Shown: positions 1 through 7,582 of the stretch, piece after piece | Numbering within the stretch: the stretch's first letter is position 1 | Layout of the letters: every line of letters begins with the position of its first letter | Source of the DNA: Palleronia sediminis | GTDB lineage: Bacteria > Pseudomonadota > Alphaproteobacteria > Rhodobacterales > Rhodobacteraceae | Length of the DNA stretch: 51,166 nt | Assembly (NCBI RefSeq): GCF_004358695.1 | Contig: NZ_SNAA01000021.1 | Location: 1-51,166, forward strand | Reading direction: 5' to 3' | The notes under the pieces: generated by a model | What the model saw: only the letters and a program-made list of their open reading frames with translations | Database searches by the model: none | What the model was told of the DNA's origin: nothing | Translations under genes and position numbers: made by a program

Positions 1-394
1 ACCGAACAACGAGCCAGATCAACCAACCCGCCGCCAGCCCCGGAAGACCGCCCCAACCGCGCCTCAGCGCCGCCGGTGAAGCGCTATCTACGGACCACCA
101 ACCAAACCCGCAAGAGGGAAATGCAGGGATCCGGCAAATTTCTTTGGTTCGAAAGGATCGACCTTTCGACGCAGCGTCATGGCGAACTTATACATGGTTT
201 GGCGCCCGCCCCAAAGAACTTTTCGCAAAGCCGCTCGGACAGGCGTGGATGCGCCTTGCCTTGGCGCGGGCCGGGACGTGTGAATCACCCCGATCATGGG
301 GAATCAGGCGGCGCCGACGCGGCTCGATTCCGGCCGCTCCGCCCTCGCCCCCCCGCCCGTGATCCGCCCCGAACGTTCGGCCGGGGCGGGATCG
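1..394. other. Left-edge stretch without a supported gene
   Basis: No reading frame here shows the strong third-position GC bias seen in neighbouring genes. The middle part (about 95-250) is visibly richer in A and T than the flanks, which fits intergenic or promoter DNA belonging to a gene off the left edge. The only recognisable element is a GC-rich hairpin at 361-393, described separately. Short frames can be read in both directions, but they have mixed codon use and no convincing ribosome binding site. Confidence 0.5.
361..393 (-). terminator. GC-rich hairpin just after the histidine phosphatase stop
   Basis: An 8-bp perfect stem (CCGCCCCG at 364-371 with CGGGGCGG at 382-389) and a 10-nt loop is extended by GATC arms. 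It begins one base beyond the stop codon of the minus-strand msrP-msrQ-phosphatase operon. There is no U-tract, which is common for intrinsic terminators in GC-rich alphaproteobacteria. Terminator function is inferred from position and structure. Confidence 0.5.
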
Positions 395-1207
395 TCAGTT
401 CGGGCGGGGCGTCTCGCCCGCCTCGGTCTCGCGGTTCAAAAGGGGATCCGCGGCGTCGATGTCGAAATGCCCGACATCCGGCCCGGCCGTCTTGAGGCGC
501 ATGTATCCCAGCACCCGGTTGTTGCGGTCGGGGTCCAGCACAATGATCTCGCCCTCGTAGACGGCGAACTCGGTCAGCTCCTGGATGTTGGTGAAATGCG
601 AGATGATGAGCAGCGGCCCATCGGCATCCTCGCCGTCCCACTCCGACACCAGCCGGCGCAGCTCGGTCGTGCTTTCCGCGCCTTGAAGCGACAGCAGCAG
701 GTTGAGCTCGGGGTCCGTCTCGACGGGGGTGTTCGACCAAATGCCGGGCTTCACCGCGTCGTATCCTTCGAGCAGCGCGTCATAGGTCTGCTGGTTGCGG
801 CACCACTGGCTGACGACGATCCGGCCAAAACGGATCTCGTTATAGGCCAGCAGCGTGCCGAGATCGCGCATGTCCTTTTCACCCTGCGGCGACAGGATCC
901 GCTGATCGGCGCATTCGTCGGGCGCCACGTTCGGCACGTCCAGCTTATCCCAGTCGGTGGGACCGTGGCGCATGAGGTAGACCACGTCGTCGCGCAGGAA
1001 CATGTCTTCGAAGTTCTGCACCGGCTCGAACCGGATGGTATTGTCGACCTGCGGCCGCGGAAGATCGCTGCCCGGCATCGGAGCCGCCATCTCGCCCTGA
1101 AACCTGGTGACCGGCTCGACCATGTCGATCGAGGGGTCGGCGCTTGCCGCCCCGGCAAGGCAGACCAGCGCGGCGGCCATCGCCAAGCGCCCATTGAAAA
1201 CCGTCAT
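395..1207 (-). CDS. secreted histidine phosphatase family protein
   Basis: A 270-aa protein of the histidine phosphatase (phosphoglycerate mutase-like) superfamily. Residues 1-23 look like a Sec signal peptide (hydrophobic core AAALVCLAGAASA), so the mature protein should be periplasmic. The catalytic RHG motif is at about 80-82 (LMRHGPTDW), a Cys-Arg pair suited to phosphate binding at about 136-137, and a second catalytic-type His in IISHFTN near 204. The substrate cannot be told from sequence. The ATG lies 8 bp after the msrQ stop, so it is probably the last gene of msrP-msrQ. An upstream extension in the same frame overlaps msrQ and was not chosen because the signal peptide begins at this Met. 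Confidence 0.85.
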   Translation of the reverse strand: MTVFNGRLAMAAALVCLAGAASADPSIDMVEPVTRFQGEMAAPMPGSDLPRPQVDNTIRFEPVQNFEDMFLRDDVVYLMRHGPTDWDKLDVPNVAPDECADQRILSPQGEKDMRDLGTLLAYNEIRFGRIVVSQWCRNQQTYDALLEGYDAVKPGIWSNTPVETDPELNLLLSLQGAESTTELRRLVSEWDGEDADGPLLIISHFTNIQELTEFAVYEGEIIVLDPDRNNRVLGYMRLKTAGPDVGHFDIDAADPLLNRETEAGETPRPN

Positions 1208-1215
1208 GTGACCTC

Positions 1216-1824
1216 TCACGCTGCCGCCCGACGGCGCAGCCTTGGTAAACGTGTTGCGACCAGGGCCAGAACGAGCGCCAGATAGACGAGCGGCTCGATC
1301 TCCCAGACTTTCTGGACCATCACGTAGTGCACCGCACCCAGCACACAAATTACATAAGTGAGCGTGTGAACCCTGCGCCAGCGCACAGGTCCGAGCTTGC
1401 GCAACGCCCGATCGTTCGAGGTCGCCGCGAGAGGAAGAAGCAGGACGAAACCAGCCATGCCGATGGTGATATAGGGTCGCTTGACGATATCGGCCCAGGC
1501 CCGGCCGGGATCCTGAACGTCGAGCAACAGCCAGACCGCCAGATGACAGCAGACATAAAAGAACGCGAGCAGCCCCAGCGCCCGCCGATGCGACACGAGG
1601 CTGATCCCTGTCCACCTGCGAAGCGGCGTGACCGCCAGGACGACGACCAGCGTCTGCATGGCGAGCAGGCCCAGCGCGCGTTCGAGCGCGTTGATCGGCT
1701 CGACCCCCATCTGCCCGCTGACCGCCAGCCAGAAATACCACACGGGGATCATCGCCCCGAGGATGTAGACGGCCCAGGACGGAACCTTCCTGACCCAGAC
1801 ATTCACCCGCTGGGCAGCGGTCAT
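1216..1824 (-). CDS. msrQ: protein-methionine-sulfoxide reductase heme-binding subunit MsrQ
   Basis: A 202-aa integral membrane protein of the YedZ/MsrQ family. It binds b-type heme and passes quinol-derived electrons across the inner membrane to the periplasmic molybdoenzyme MsrP, which reduces oxidised methionines in envelope proteins. Several hydrophobic segments are visible (for example VYILGAMIPVWYFWLAV near the N-terminus and a segment around FFYVCCHLAVWLLL). Conserved histidines in HLAVW and in the RRVHTLTYV region are the expected heme ligands. Length and motifs fit the family. The start overlaps the msrP stop as TGATG, which implies translational coupling. Confidence 0.93.
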   Translation of the reverse strand: MTAAQRVNVWVRKVPSWAVYILGAMIPVWYFWLAVSGQMGVEPINALERALGLLAMQTLVVVLAVTPLRRWTGISLVSHRRALGLLAFFYVCCHLAVWLLLDVQDPGRAWADIVKRPYITIGMAGFVLLLPLAATSNDRALRKLGPVRWRRVHTLTYVICVLGAVHYVMVQKVWEIEPLVYLALVLALVATRLPRLRRRAAA

Positions 1825-2723
1825 CAGAAGTTCTGCTCCAGGTCCATCCCGTCATACAGCCCGGCGACCTCGTCGTAGCCGTTGAACATCAACGTATCGA
1901 TCCGGCTCGAGAACAGGCCTCCGCCCACGCGCCGCTCGGTGTCCTGCCGCCAGCGGGGATGGCTGACATTGGGGTTCACGTTCGCATAGAACCCGTATTC
2001 CGCCGCCGCGGCCTTGTTCCAAGTCGTCCGGGGCTGGGTGTCGGTGAGGGTGATCCGCACGATCGACTTGATCGACTTGAAGCCGTATTTCCACGGCACC
2101 ACCAGCCGCATCGGCGCCCCGTTCTGCTTGGGCATCGGCTCGTCATAGATGCCGGTCGCCATGATGGTCAGCGGATGCATCGCCTCGTCAATCCGCAGTC
2201 CCTCGATATAGGGCCAGTCGAGGATGGGGAATTTCTGGCCCGGCATCTCCTCGGGGCGCAGAAGGGTCTGGAACTCCACGAACCGCGCTTCGGGCTTGGG
2301 ACCGGCCAGCGCGAGCAGGTCGGCCAGTTCGAACCCCTGCCAGGGGATGACCATCGACCAGGCCTCGACGCAGCGCAGGCGATAGATGCGCTCCTCGATA
2401 TCCATCTGCGCGATGATGTCGTCGGCGGCGTAATCGCCGGGCGTATCGACCAGCCCGTCGATGCGGATCGACCAGGGCGCGATCGTAAGCTGATGCGCGT
2501 GATCGGCCGGATCGGTCTTGCCGGTGCCGAACTCGTAGAAATTGTTGTAGCTCGTGATCTCCTCGAACGTATTGGGTTCGAGCGTTTCGTCCGTCGCGGC
2601 GGCCGCGGCCCCGCCGATCAGCGACATTGCCCCCGCGGCGCCGATCAACTGGCGCCTGTTGAGGTAGGCCTGTTTCGGGGTGACGTCGGACAGTGTCAGG
2701 TCGTTCGTCCAGCGGCGCGCCAT
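1824..2723 (-). CDS. msrP: protein-methionine-sulfoxide reductase catalytic subunit MsrP
   Basis: A 299-aa molybdopterin oxidoreductase of the sulfite-oxidase fold (YedY/MsrP). It repairs methionine sulfoxide in periplasmic proteins. A twin-arginine signal is visible at 23-43 (NRRQLIGAAGAMSLIGGAA), as needed for export of the folded Moco enzyme. The Moco-ligating Cys sits in RLRCVEAWSM (Cys about 118). The family motifs around MRLVVPWKYGFKSIK and the aromatic C-terminal part are present. The ATG is preceded by AGGGAGA at good spacing. It is followed by msrQ in a TGATG overlap. The moaDE genes about 8 kb away make part of the cofactor this enzyme needs. Confidence 0.95.
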   Translation of the reverse strand: MARRWTNDLTLSDVTPKQAYLNRRQLIGAAGAMSLIGGAAAAATDETLEPNTFEEITSYNNFYEFGTGKTDPADHAHQLTIAPWSIRIDGLVDTPGDYAADDIIAQMDIEERIYRLRCVEAWSMVIPWQGFELADLLALAGPKPEARFVEFQTLLRPEEMPGQKFPILDWPYIEGLRIDEAMHPLTIMATGIYDEPMPKQNGAPMRLVVPWKYGFKSIKSIVRITLTDTQPRTTWNKAAAAEYGFYANVNPNVSHPRWRQDTERRVGGGLFSSRIDTLMFNGYDEVAGLYDGMDLEQNF

Positions 2724-2867
2724 GCGGATCTCCCTTGATTGCAGCCTCAATGGTAGTGGCGCCGCGACTGAACGCAACGCCCCGGCGTATACATCCCCTC
2801 GCGCGGCTTTACCGCCGGGGCCGCGATGGGCATGATCGGGCGTCCTCGAACCGGGTGCCGACCGTCC

Positions 2868-3449
2868 ATGCTGATCCTCACCGCGATCCTCGCCTATCTC
2901 CTCGGCTCCGTCCCGTTCGGGCTCGTGATCACCCGCGCGCTCGGGCTGGGCGATCTGCGGCAGATCGGGTCGGGCAATATCGGCGCCACGAACGTTTTGC
3001 GCACCGGGCACAAGGGGGCCGCGCTGGCCACGCTGGTCTGCGATGTGGGCAAGGGCGCGGCGGCGGTGCTGCTGGCACGGCTGCTGATCTCGGAGGACGC
3101 GGCCTGGGTCGCGGGTTTTGCCGCGTTCCTCGGCCATTGCTACCCGCTCTACCTCGGCTTCAAGGGCGGGAAAGGCGTCGCGACCTTCCTCGGCACAGTT
3201 CTTGCGCTGGCCTGGCCCGTCGGGCTGGCGGTCTGCGGCACGTGGCTCGTCGTGGCGGCCGTGTCGCGGATCTCGTCGCTGGCCGCGCTGGTCGCCGCGG
3301 CACTCGCGCCGCTTTACGCGTGGTATGCGGGGCTGTCGTGGTTCGCCCTGGCGCTCGTCGCGATGGCGGCGCTGATCTTCCTGCGTCACCGCGCCAATAT
3401 CGAACGGCTGCTCAGCGGGCAGGAACCGCGGATCGGGAAAAAGCCCTGA
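2868..3449 (+). CDS. plsY: glycerol-3-phosphate acyltransferase PlsY
   Basis: A 193-aa polytopic membrane enzyme that transfers the acyl group from acyl-phosphate to glycerol-3-phosphate, the first acylation step of phospholipid synthesis. Conserved PlsY motifs are present: GSVPFG near the N-terminus, the GSGNIGATNVLR motif at about 34-45, the Gly-rich GFKGGKGVAT motif near 95-104, and a C-terminal HRANIERL. The ATG at 2868 was chosen because it opens directly into the first membrane segment (ILTAILAYLLGSVPFG). An in-frame ATG 42 bp upstream adds only a charged, non-conserved stretch. It is divergent from msrP across about 144 bp. Confidence 0.95.
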   Translation: MLILTAILAYLLGSVPFGLVITRALGLGDLRQIGSGNIGATNVLRTGHKGAALATLVCDVGKGAAAVLLARLLISEDAAWVAGFAAFLGHCYPLYLGFKGGKGVATFLGTVLALAWPVGLAVCGTWLVVAAVSRISSLAALVAAALAPLYAWYAGLSWFALALVAMAALIFLRHRANIERLLSGQEPRIGKKP

Positions 3450-3478
3450 GCGTCGCCGACGCTTTCGACGCCTTGCCG

Positions 3479-3718
3479 ATGGGCACGTTCCGGGCGCGGT
3501 TCGCGGGGTCGGACTGGATCGTGTCGAAAACGACGTTCGCCGGGGGCGGATCGGGCAAGCTCGTCGCCGAAGAGCTCGGCGGGCGCGGCTATGTCAGCCT
3601 CAACCTCTACCGTCTGCCGGATGGCCGTGCATTGCTCAGACCCTGCGAGATGTCCGAGGCGTGGGTGACGGCATTCGTGCTCGGCGCGGTGCCGATAGCG
3701 AACGGGCCGGCGGGATGA
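3479..3718 (+). CDS. small hypothetical protein downstream of plsY
   Basis: A 79-aa frame with strong GC3 bias (starts MGTFRARFAGSDWIVSKTT) and no recognised domain, signal peptide or membrane segment. The coding-like stretch extends in frame back to the plsY stop (residues reading SVADAFDALP). The true start may therefore be TTG at 3473, or a non-canonical CTG at 3446 that overlaps the plsY stop and is preceded by GGGAAAA. The ATG at 3479 is the conservative choice but lacks a clear Shine-Dalgarno. It is probably cotranscribed with plsY. The stop codon lies in the loop of a perfect hairpin. Confidence 0.55.
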   Translation: MGTFRARFAGSDWIVSKTTFAGGGSGKLVAEELGGRGYVSLNLYRLPDGRALLRPCEMSEAWVTAFVLGAVPIANGPAG

Positions 3719-3728
3719 CCGCCGGCCC
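3704..3728. terminator. perfect 10-bp hairpin between convergent genes
   Basis: GGGCCGGCGG (3704-3713) and CCGCCGGCCC (3719-3728) are perfect inverted repeats around a 5-nt loop. The loop contains the TGA of the upstream small gene. It lies 7 bp before the stop of the convergent lipoprotein gene, so it could terminate transcription from both sides. There is no obvious T-run. Confidence 0.6.
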
Positions 3729-3735
3729 GGAGGGA

Positions 3736-3996
3736 TCAGCAGGCGGCGGTGTACTGACGGCCCGTGGTCGGGTCCTGGTACACGCACATGCCGGGCGACG
3801 AGGCGCGGCCGATGTAGTTGCCGGCCGCGGCACCCAGCGCACCGCCGATCAGCGCGCCCGCGGCGCGGTCGTCGCTGCCCGAAACGGCGGCGCCGGTGGC
3901 GGCGCCCAGCGCGGCGCCCGTCAGCGCGCCCTGGTTGTTGCCGACGCAGCCCGCGGTGGCGAGGATCAGCGGGAGAACGAGGAGAGACTTCTTCAT
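3736..3996 (-). CDS. glycine-zipper outer-membrane lipoprotein (17-kDa antigen-like)
   Basis: An 86-aa predicted lipoprotein. The signal peptide ends in the lipobox ATAGC (Cys17), followed by a long glycine-zipper region rich in GxxxG spacings (ALTGAALGAATGAA and ALIGGALGAAAGNYIG). The C-terminus carries two cysteines (GMCVYQDP and the final AAC). This matches the glycine-zipper 2TM or Rickettsia 17-kDa-antigen class of small envelope lipoproteins, whose exact role is not known. The Met at 3996 was chosen because it opens the signal peptide MKKSLLVLPL and is preceded by a purine-rich GAAGGGAA. Confidence 0.88.
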   Translation of the reverse strand: MKKSLLVLPLILATAGCVGNNQGALTGAALGAATGAAVSGSDDRAAGALIGGALGAAAGNYIGRASSPGMCVYQDPTTGRQYTAAC

Positions 3997-4099
3997 GGGA
4001 CATTCCCTTCTTTGAGACTGTGCTGAAATTAGTCGAACGCCCGGCAACGTCCATCGTTATCGCATATCAGCCCCCGATCCGGCGGCAGACCGCCCTGAT

Positions 4100-5470
4100 T
4101 CAGTACGAGAATTCGCCGAACACGCGCGAAGCGTCGCCGTTCCACTCGCCCTCGTAGCGGTCGAGCAGTTCGTCGGCCGGGACACGGCCCGACTCGATGC
4201 TCTCGTGCAGCGCGTTCAGGAAATGCGTCTCGTCGGGAATCATGCCCCCCGCGCCGACGCGGCCGCGTGCCTTGAGCCCCGACTCGGCGATCTCGACCGC
4301 GATCCGCGCCGCGTCGTGCAGGCGCACGCCGCCGGCCTCGCCCTGCAGCCCCGAGACCGAGGCCGCGACGCGCAGACCCTCGCGGGTTTCGGCGTCCCAG
4401 TGCCGGCAAAGATCCCAGGCCGCATCCAGCGCGGTGGAATCGTAGAGCAGCCCGACCCAGAACGCCGGCAGCGCACACAGGCGCCGCCAAGGCCCGCCAT
4501 CGGCACCGCGCATCTCGATGAACTTTTTCACGCGCGCTTCGGGAAAGAGCGTGGTCAGGTGGTCCGCCCAATCCGACATCTGCGGCTTTTCCCCCGGCAA
4601 GGCCGGAAGCTCGCCCCTCAGGAAATCGCGGAACGACTGGCCGAGCGCGTCGATATAGCGCCCGTCGCGATAGACGAAATACATCGGCACATCGAGCGCA
4701 TACTCCACCCACCGCTCGAACCCGAACCCGTCCTCGAAGACGAAGGGGATCATGCCGGTCCTGTCGGCATCGAGGTCGCGCCAGATCCGGCTGCGCCATG
4801 ACTTGTGTCCGTTGGGCTTGCCCTCGAGCAGCGGAGAATTGGCGAAAAGAGCCGTGGCGATGGGCTGCAGGGCAACCGCGACGCGCATCTTGCGCACCAT
4901 GTCGTCCTCGGACGCGAAATCGAGATTGACCTGCACGGTGCAGGTGCGCCGCATCATCTGCGTGCCCAGATCGCCCACCTTGCGCATGTAGCCGTCCATC
5001 AGCTTGTAACGGCCCTTGGGCATGAGCGGCATCTCGTCATGCGTCCATGTGGGTGCCGCCCCCAGCCCGATAAAGCCGACGCCGATCTCGTCGGCCACTG
5101 CCTTGACCTGCGCGAGGTGGTCGTTCACCTCGTCGCAGGTCGCGTGGATCGTCTCGAGCGGCGCGCCCGACAGCTCGAGCTGGCCGCCCGGTTCGAGCGA
5201 GATGTTGGCCCCATCCTTTTCCAGCCCGATCAGCTTGTCGCCCTCGGTCACGGGCGACCAGCCGAACCGGTCGCGCAGCCCTGACAGCATGGCATGGATC
5301 GAGCGGTCGCCCTCGTAGGGCAGCGGCTTCAGCGTGTCGCGGCAATAGCCGAATTTCTCGTGCTCGGTCCCGATGCGCCAGGCGTCGCGCGGCTTGCAGC
5401 CATCCTCGAGATAGCCGGCGAGCTGGGCGAAATCCTCGATGGGGCCCCCGCCCTGTTGCGGTATCGACAT
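4100..5470 (-). CDS. gshA: glutamate--cysteine ligase
   Basis: A 456-aa enzyme that makes gamma-glutamylcysteine, the first and rate-limiting step of glutathione synthesis. The sequence matches the plant/alphaproteobacterial type rather than the E. coli GshA type. The N-terminal GTEHEKFGY active-site motif is at about 33-41, with the conserved LEPGGQLELSGAP block near 91-103 and RTCTVQVNLDF near 158-168. Length is normal for the family. It is the last gene of rsmE-GNAT-membrane protein-gshA, 53 bp after the preceding stop. That spacing could hold its own ribosome binding site, and possibly a secondary promoter. Confidence 0.95.
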   Translation of the reverse strand: MSIPQQGGGPIEDFAQLAGYLEDGCKPRDAWRIGTEHEKFGYCRDTLKPLPYEGDRSIHAMLSGLRDRFGWSPVTEGDKLIGLEKDGANISLEPGGQLELSGAPLETIHATCDEVNDHLAQVKAVADEIGVGFIGLGAAPTWTHDEMPLMPKGRYKLMDGYMRKVGDLGTQMMRRTCTVQVNLDFASEDDMVRKMRVAVALQPIATALFANSPLLEGKPNGHKSWRSRIWRDLDADRTGMIPFVFEDGFGFERWVEYALDVPMYFVYRDGRYIDALGQSFRDFLRGELPALPGEKPQMSDWADHLTTLFPEARVKKFIEMRGADGGPWRRLCALPAFWVGLLYDSTALDAAWDLCRHWDAETREGLRVAASVSGLQGEAGGVRLHDAARIAVEIAESGLKARGRVGAGGMIPDETHFLNALHESIESGRVPADELLDRYEGEWNGDASRVFGEFSY

Positions 5471-5523
5471 GGTTCGTGCCCTCGCTCTCTGTCGCGCTCA
5501 ACTGGCGCGCGGACCCGATGAAG

Positions 5524-6033
5524 TCAACCGAGCCGCTCGGGCGCGCGCCGCCACAGTACGGCCGCCCCCGGCGAGGGGTCGCGCAGCGCCCCCAACAGCG
5601 CGGCATGGGTCAACCCCGGAAGGGCGGCCAGCGCATCGGCGACCTGGTCGGCCCCCGTCGCATCCGACGGCACCGAGATGCGCCGCCCGTCCATGTCGGC
5701 CAGCGTCCAGAGCGGCGCGGCCCCGGCCCGCCGCTCGATGGCCACGACGGCGAGCGTGTCCAGCGACACCGCCCCGCCACCCTGCGCCGACATGTAGGTG
5801 ATCTGGCGCTCGGTCACGTCCACCACACCCGCGCCGCCGCCATCCGCGGGCCGCAACGCGCGGGCCGTCCCCTCCCACGCAACAGCGCTGCCGACGAGCA
5901 CGAGCACCGCGCCGACCCAGGGCAGCAAGCCGCCCGCGGCGACGATCCACCACAGCCCCAAAAGCGCGGCCGCCCCGCCGACGATCGTCTCGCGCCAACG
6001 GATCAGCCCGGCCCGCAACTCGGGGCGGATCAC
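5524..6033 (-). CDS. hypothetical two-helix membrane protein
   Basis: A 169-aa protein of unknown function. An N-terminal charged segment is followed by two hydrophobic helices forming a hairpin (about residues 18-33 and 35-50). After these comes a cytosolic-looking domain of about 110 residues (VVDVTERQITYMSAQ and onward) with alternating hydrophobics, as in small PH-like or beta-rich domains; that resemblance is weak. The GTG start overlaps the stop of the upstream acetyltransferase as GTGA, so the two are translationally coupled. It precedes gshA, but no link to glutathione is visible. Confidence 0.75.
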   Translation of the reverse strand: MIRPELRAGLIRWRETIVGGAAALLGLWWIVAAGGLLPWVGAVLVLVGSAVAWEGTARALRPADGGGAGVVDVTERQITYMSAQGGGAVSLDTLAVVAIERRAGAAPLWTLADMDGRRISVPSDATGADQVADALAALPGLTHAALLGALRDPSPGAAVLWRRAPERLG

Positions 6034-6842
6034 AGCACGATCGGTTCGGCAAGGACGACCGAAGCCATGCGGCCGATCGGGCGCGGCTCGAGCGCGCGAT
6101 AGGCGCGCGTCGCCGCCTCGGACGCGGCATAGAGGATCGCGCGGCGCAGGTCCGGCCGTTCGGCCAGATGCGCGCGGATGGCGCGCGCCGCGATGCCACG
6201 CCCCCGCCATTCCGGCCGGACGAAGACCCCACCGATCTGCGCGACGCCCTCCCACTCGGCATTGAACCCGGTCATTGCGACGATATCCCCGTCCAGCTCG
6301 ACCAGCCGGTGCGATCCGGCCGCGACATAGCGCTTGCAATCCTGCGCGGCACGGTCCCGCGCCGCATCGCGCCCCATATCCATTGCCTCGATCAGGAAAT
6401 CCGCCCGCATATCGCGCAACACCGACGGCATATCGCCGGGCGGGCGCAGGCGGATGCCCTCGGGCGGCACGTCCGGCAGCGCGATCTCGAACCCCGGCTC
6501 GTCGCCGTCATGTTCGCGCGGCGCTTCGGGCGCGAGCTGCTTCAGCACCGGGCGCATCACATCGGGCGGCCCCATGCCCCCGCCGAGCCGCGCGCCCCGG
6601 AACACCGCGCGCAGCCCCGGCGCATCGACCGTGCCCGCAACCATCAGTACGCCCGCGCCGGTCAGCCCGGCGAACCCGGTCAGCCGCCCCGCGTCTTCGG
6701 CGACCGCTGCCCGCATTGCGCGCGGCCCCGTGCCCTCGAGCCCGTGATCGCGCAGGTTGCACAGCGGGATGATCGCGTGGTCGACCCGTTCAGCCAAAAA
6801 GGCTCGGATCGCGTCCAGCTCGTCGGGGCGGGCAAGCCTCAT
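6030..6842 (-). CDS. GNAT family N-acetyltransferase
   Basis: A 270-aa protein with a C-terminal GNAT acetyl-CoA-binding fold. Motif A is visible as VFVRPEWRGRGIAARAIRAHL at about 208-228, followed by a C-terminal beta strand and ASEAATRAYRALEPRPIG, typical of GNATs acting on small molecules. The N-terminal half (about 1-130) looks like a degenerate second GNAT domain, so this may be a tandem-GNAT protein with one active domain. The substrate is unknown. It is coupled to rsmE upstream (ATGA overlap) and to the membrane protein downstream (GTGA overlap). Confidence 0.85.
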   Translation of the reverse strand: MRLARPDELDAIRAFLAERVDHAIIPLCNLRDHGLEGTGPRAMRAAVAEDAGRLTGFAGLTGAGVLMVAGTVDAPGLRAVFRGARLGGGMGPPDVMRPVLKQLAPEAPREHDGDEPGFEIALPDVPPEGIRLRPPGDMPSVLRDMRADFLIEAMDMGRDAARDRAAQDCKRYVAAGSHRLVELDGDIVAMTGFNAEWEGVAQIGGVFVRPEWRGRGIAARAIRAHLAERPDLRRAILYAASEAATRAYRALEPRPIGRMASVVLAEPIVL

Positions 6843-7570
6843 CGCCAATCCCCCAGCGCCTGTTGCCATACGGTGATCGCCGCCACCGCGGCCGTATCGG
6901 CACGAAGGATCCGCGGACCCAGCGCAACCGGAACGGCGGCCTCCATCCCCCGCAGCCTCTTGCGCTCGGCCTCGGAGAACCCGCCCTCGGGGCCGATGAC
7001 GATGGCCCAGGGGCCGGGGCCCGCTTGGCCGAGATCCTCGGCGGCGGTCGAGCGCCCGGCGGCGGTCTCGTCGCAGAACATCAATTGCCGCCCGTCCGGC
7101 CAGTCGTCGAGGATCGCCGAAAGCGGCGCCATCTCGGCCACCTCGGGGACATAGGTGCCGCCGCATTGCTCGGCCGCCTCGACGGCATGGGCCTGCAACC
7201 GGTCGCGTCGCACCCGTTCCGAGTTGGTATGATCGGTCTGCACCGGCACGATCCGCGCCGCGCCCAGCTCGGCCGCCTTTTCGACGATGAAATCGGTGCG
7301 TGCCTTCTTGATCGGCGCGAAGAACAGCCACAGGTCCGGCGGCATCCGCTGCGGCGCCACCTGCCGCAGCGCCCGCAGCGTCACCGCCTTCTTGCGGGCC
7401 TCGACGATCTCGGCCGCCCAGGCGCCGTCGCGCCCGTTGAAAACCTCGACGGGGGCGCCTGCGCCCCGTCGCATGACATTCGCGACGTAATGCGACTGCG
7501 CGGGATCGAGCGCGAGGGTTTGCCCCTCGGCAAGCGGTTGGTCTAGGTACAGGCGGATCAGGGATGGCAT
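6839..7570 (-). CDS. rsmE: 16S rRNA (uracil(1498)-N(3))-methyltransferase RsmE
   Basis: A 243-aa SPOUT-class methyltransferase that N3-methylates U1498 of 16S rRNA in the 30S subunit. The N-terminal PUA-like part begins MPSLIRLYLDQPL and includes QSHYVANVMRRGAG. The C-terminal trefoil-knot SAM site is seen as VIGPEGGFSEAE at about 197-208 and LGPRILRADTA near 222-232. The Met at 7570 was selected because the conserved N-terminus starts there. It is the promoter-proximal gene of a four-gene operon ending in gshA, and its start codon is only 12 bp from the divergent ubiA start. Confidence 0.95.
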   Translation of the reverse strand: MPSLIRLYLDQPLAEGQTLALDPAQSHYVANVMRRGAGAPVEVFNGRDGAWAAEIVEARKKAVTLRALRQVAPQRMPPDLWLFFAPIKKARTDFIVEKAAELGAARIVPVQTDHTNSERVRRDRLQAHAVEAAEQCGGTYVPEVAEMAPLSAILDDWPDGRQLMFCDETAAGRSTAAEDLGQAGPGPWAIVIGPEGGFSEAERKRLRGMEAAVPVALGPRILRADTAAVAAITVWQQALGDWR

Positions 7571-7582
7571 GAGGGTCTGCGT

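Noticed and set aside
88-297. 69-codon minus-strand frame at the left edge
   Set aside because: Mixed third-position composition, no recognisable motif and no ribosome binding site; probably intergenic DNA.
1208-1855. Upstream in-frame extension of the histidine phosphatase through msrQ
   Set aside because: It would overlap msrQ completely; a signal peptide begins at the Met at 1207, directly after the msrQ stop.
2068-2092. Short direct repeat gatcgactt in msrP
   Set aside because: It lies in coding sequence and encodes ordinary Ile-Lys-Ser residues; not a regulatory repeat.
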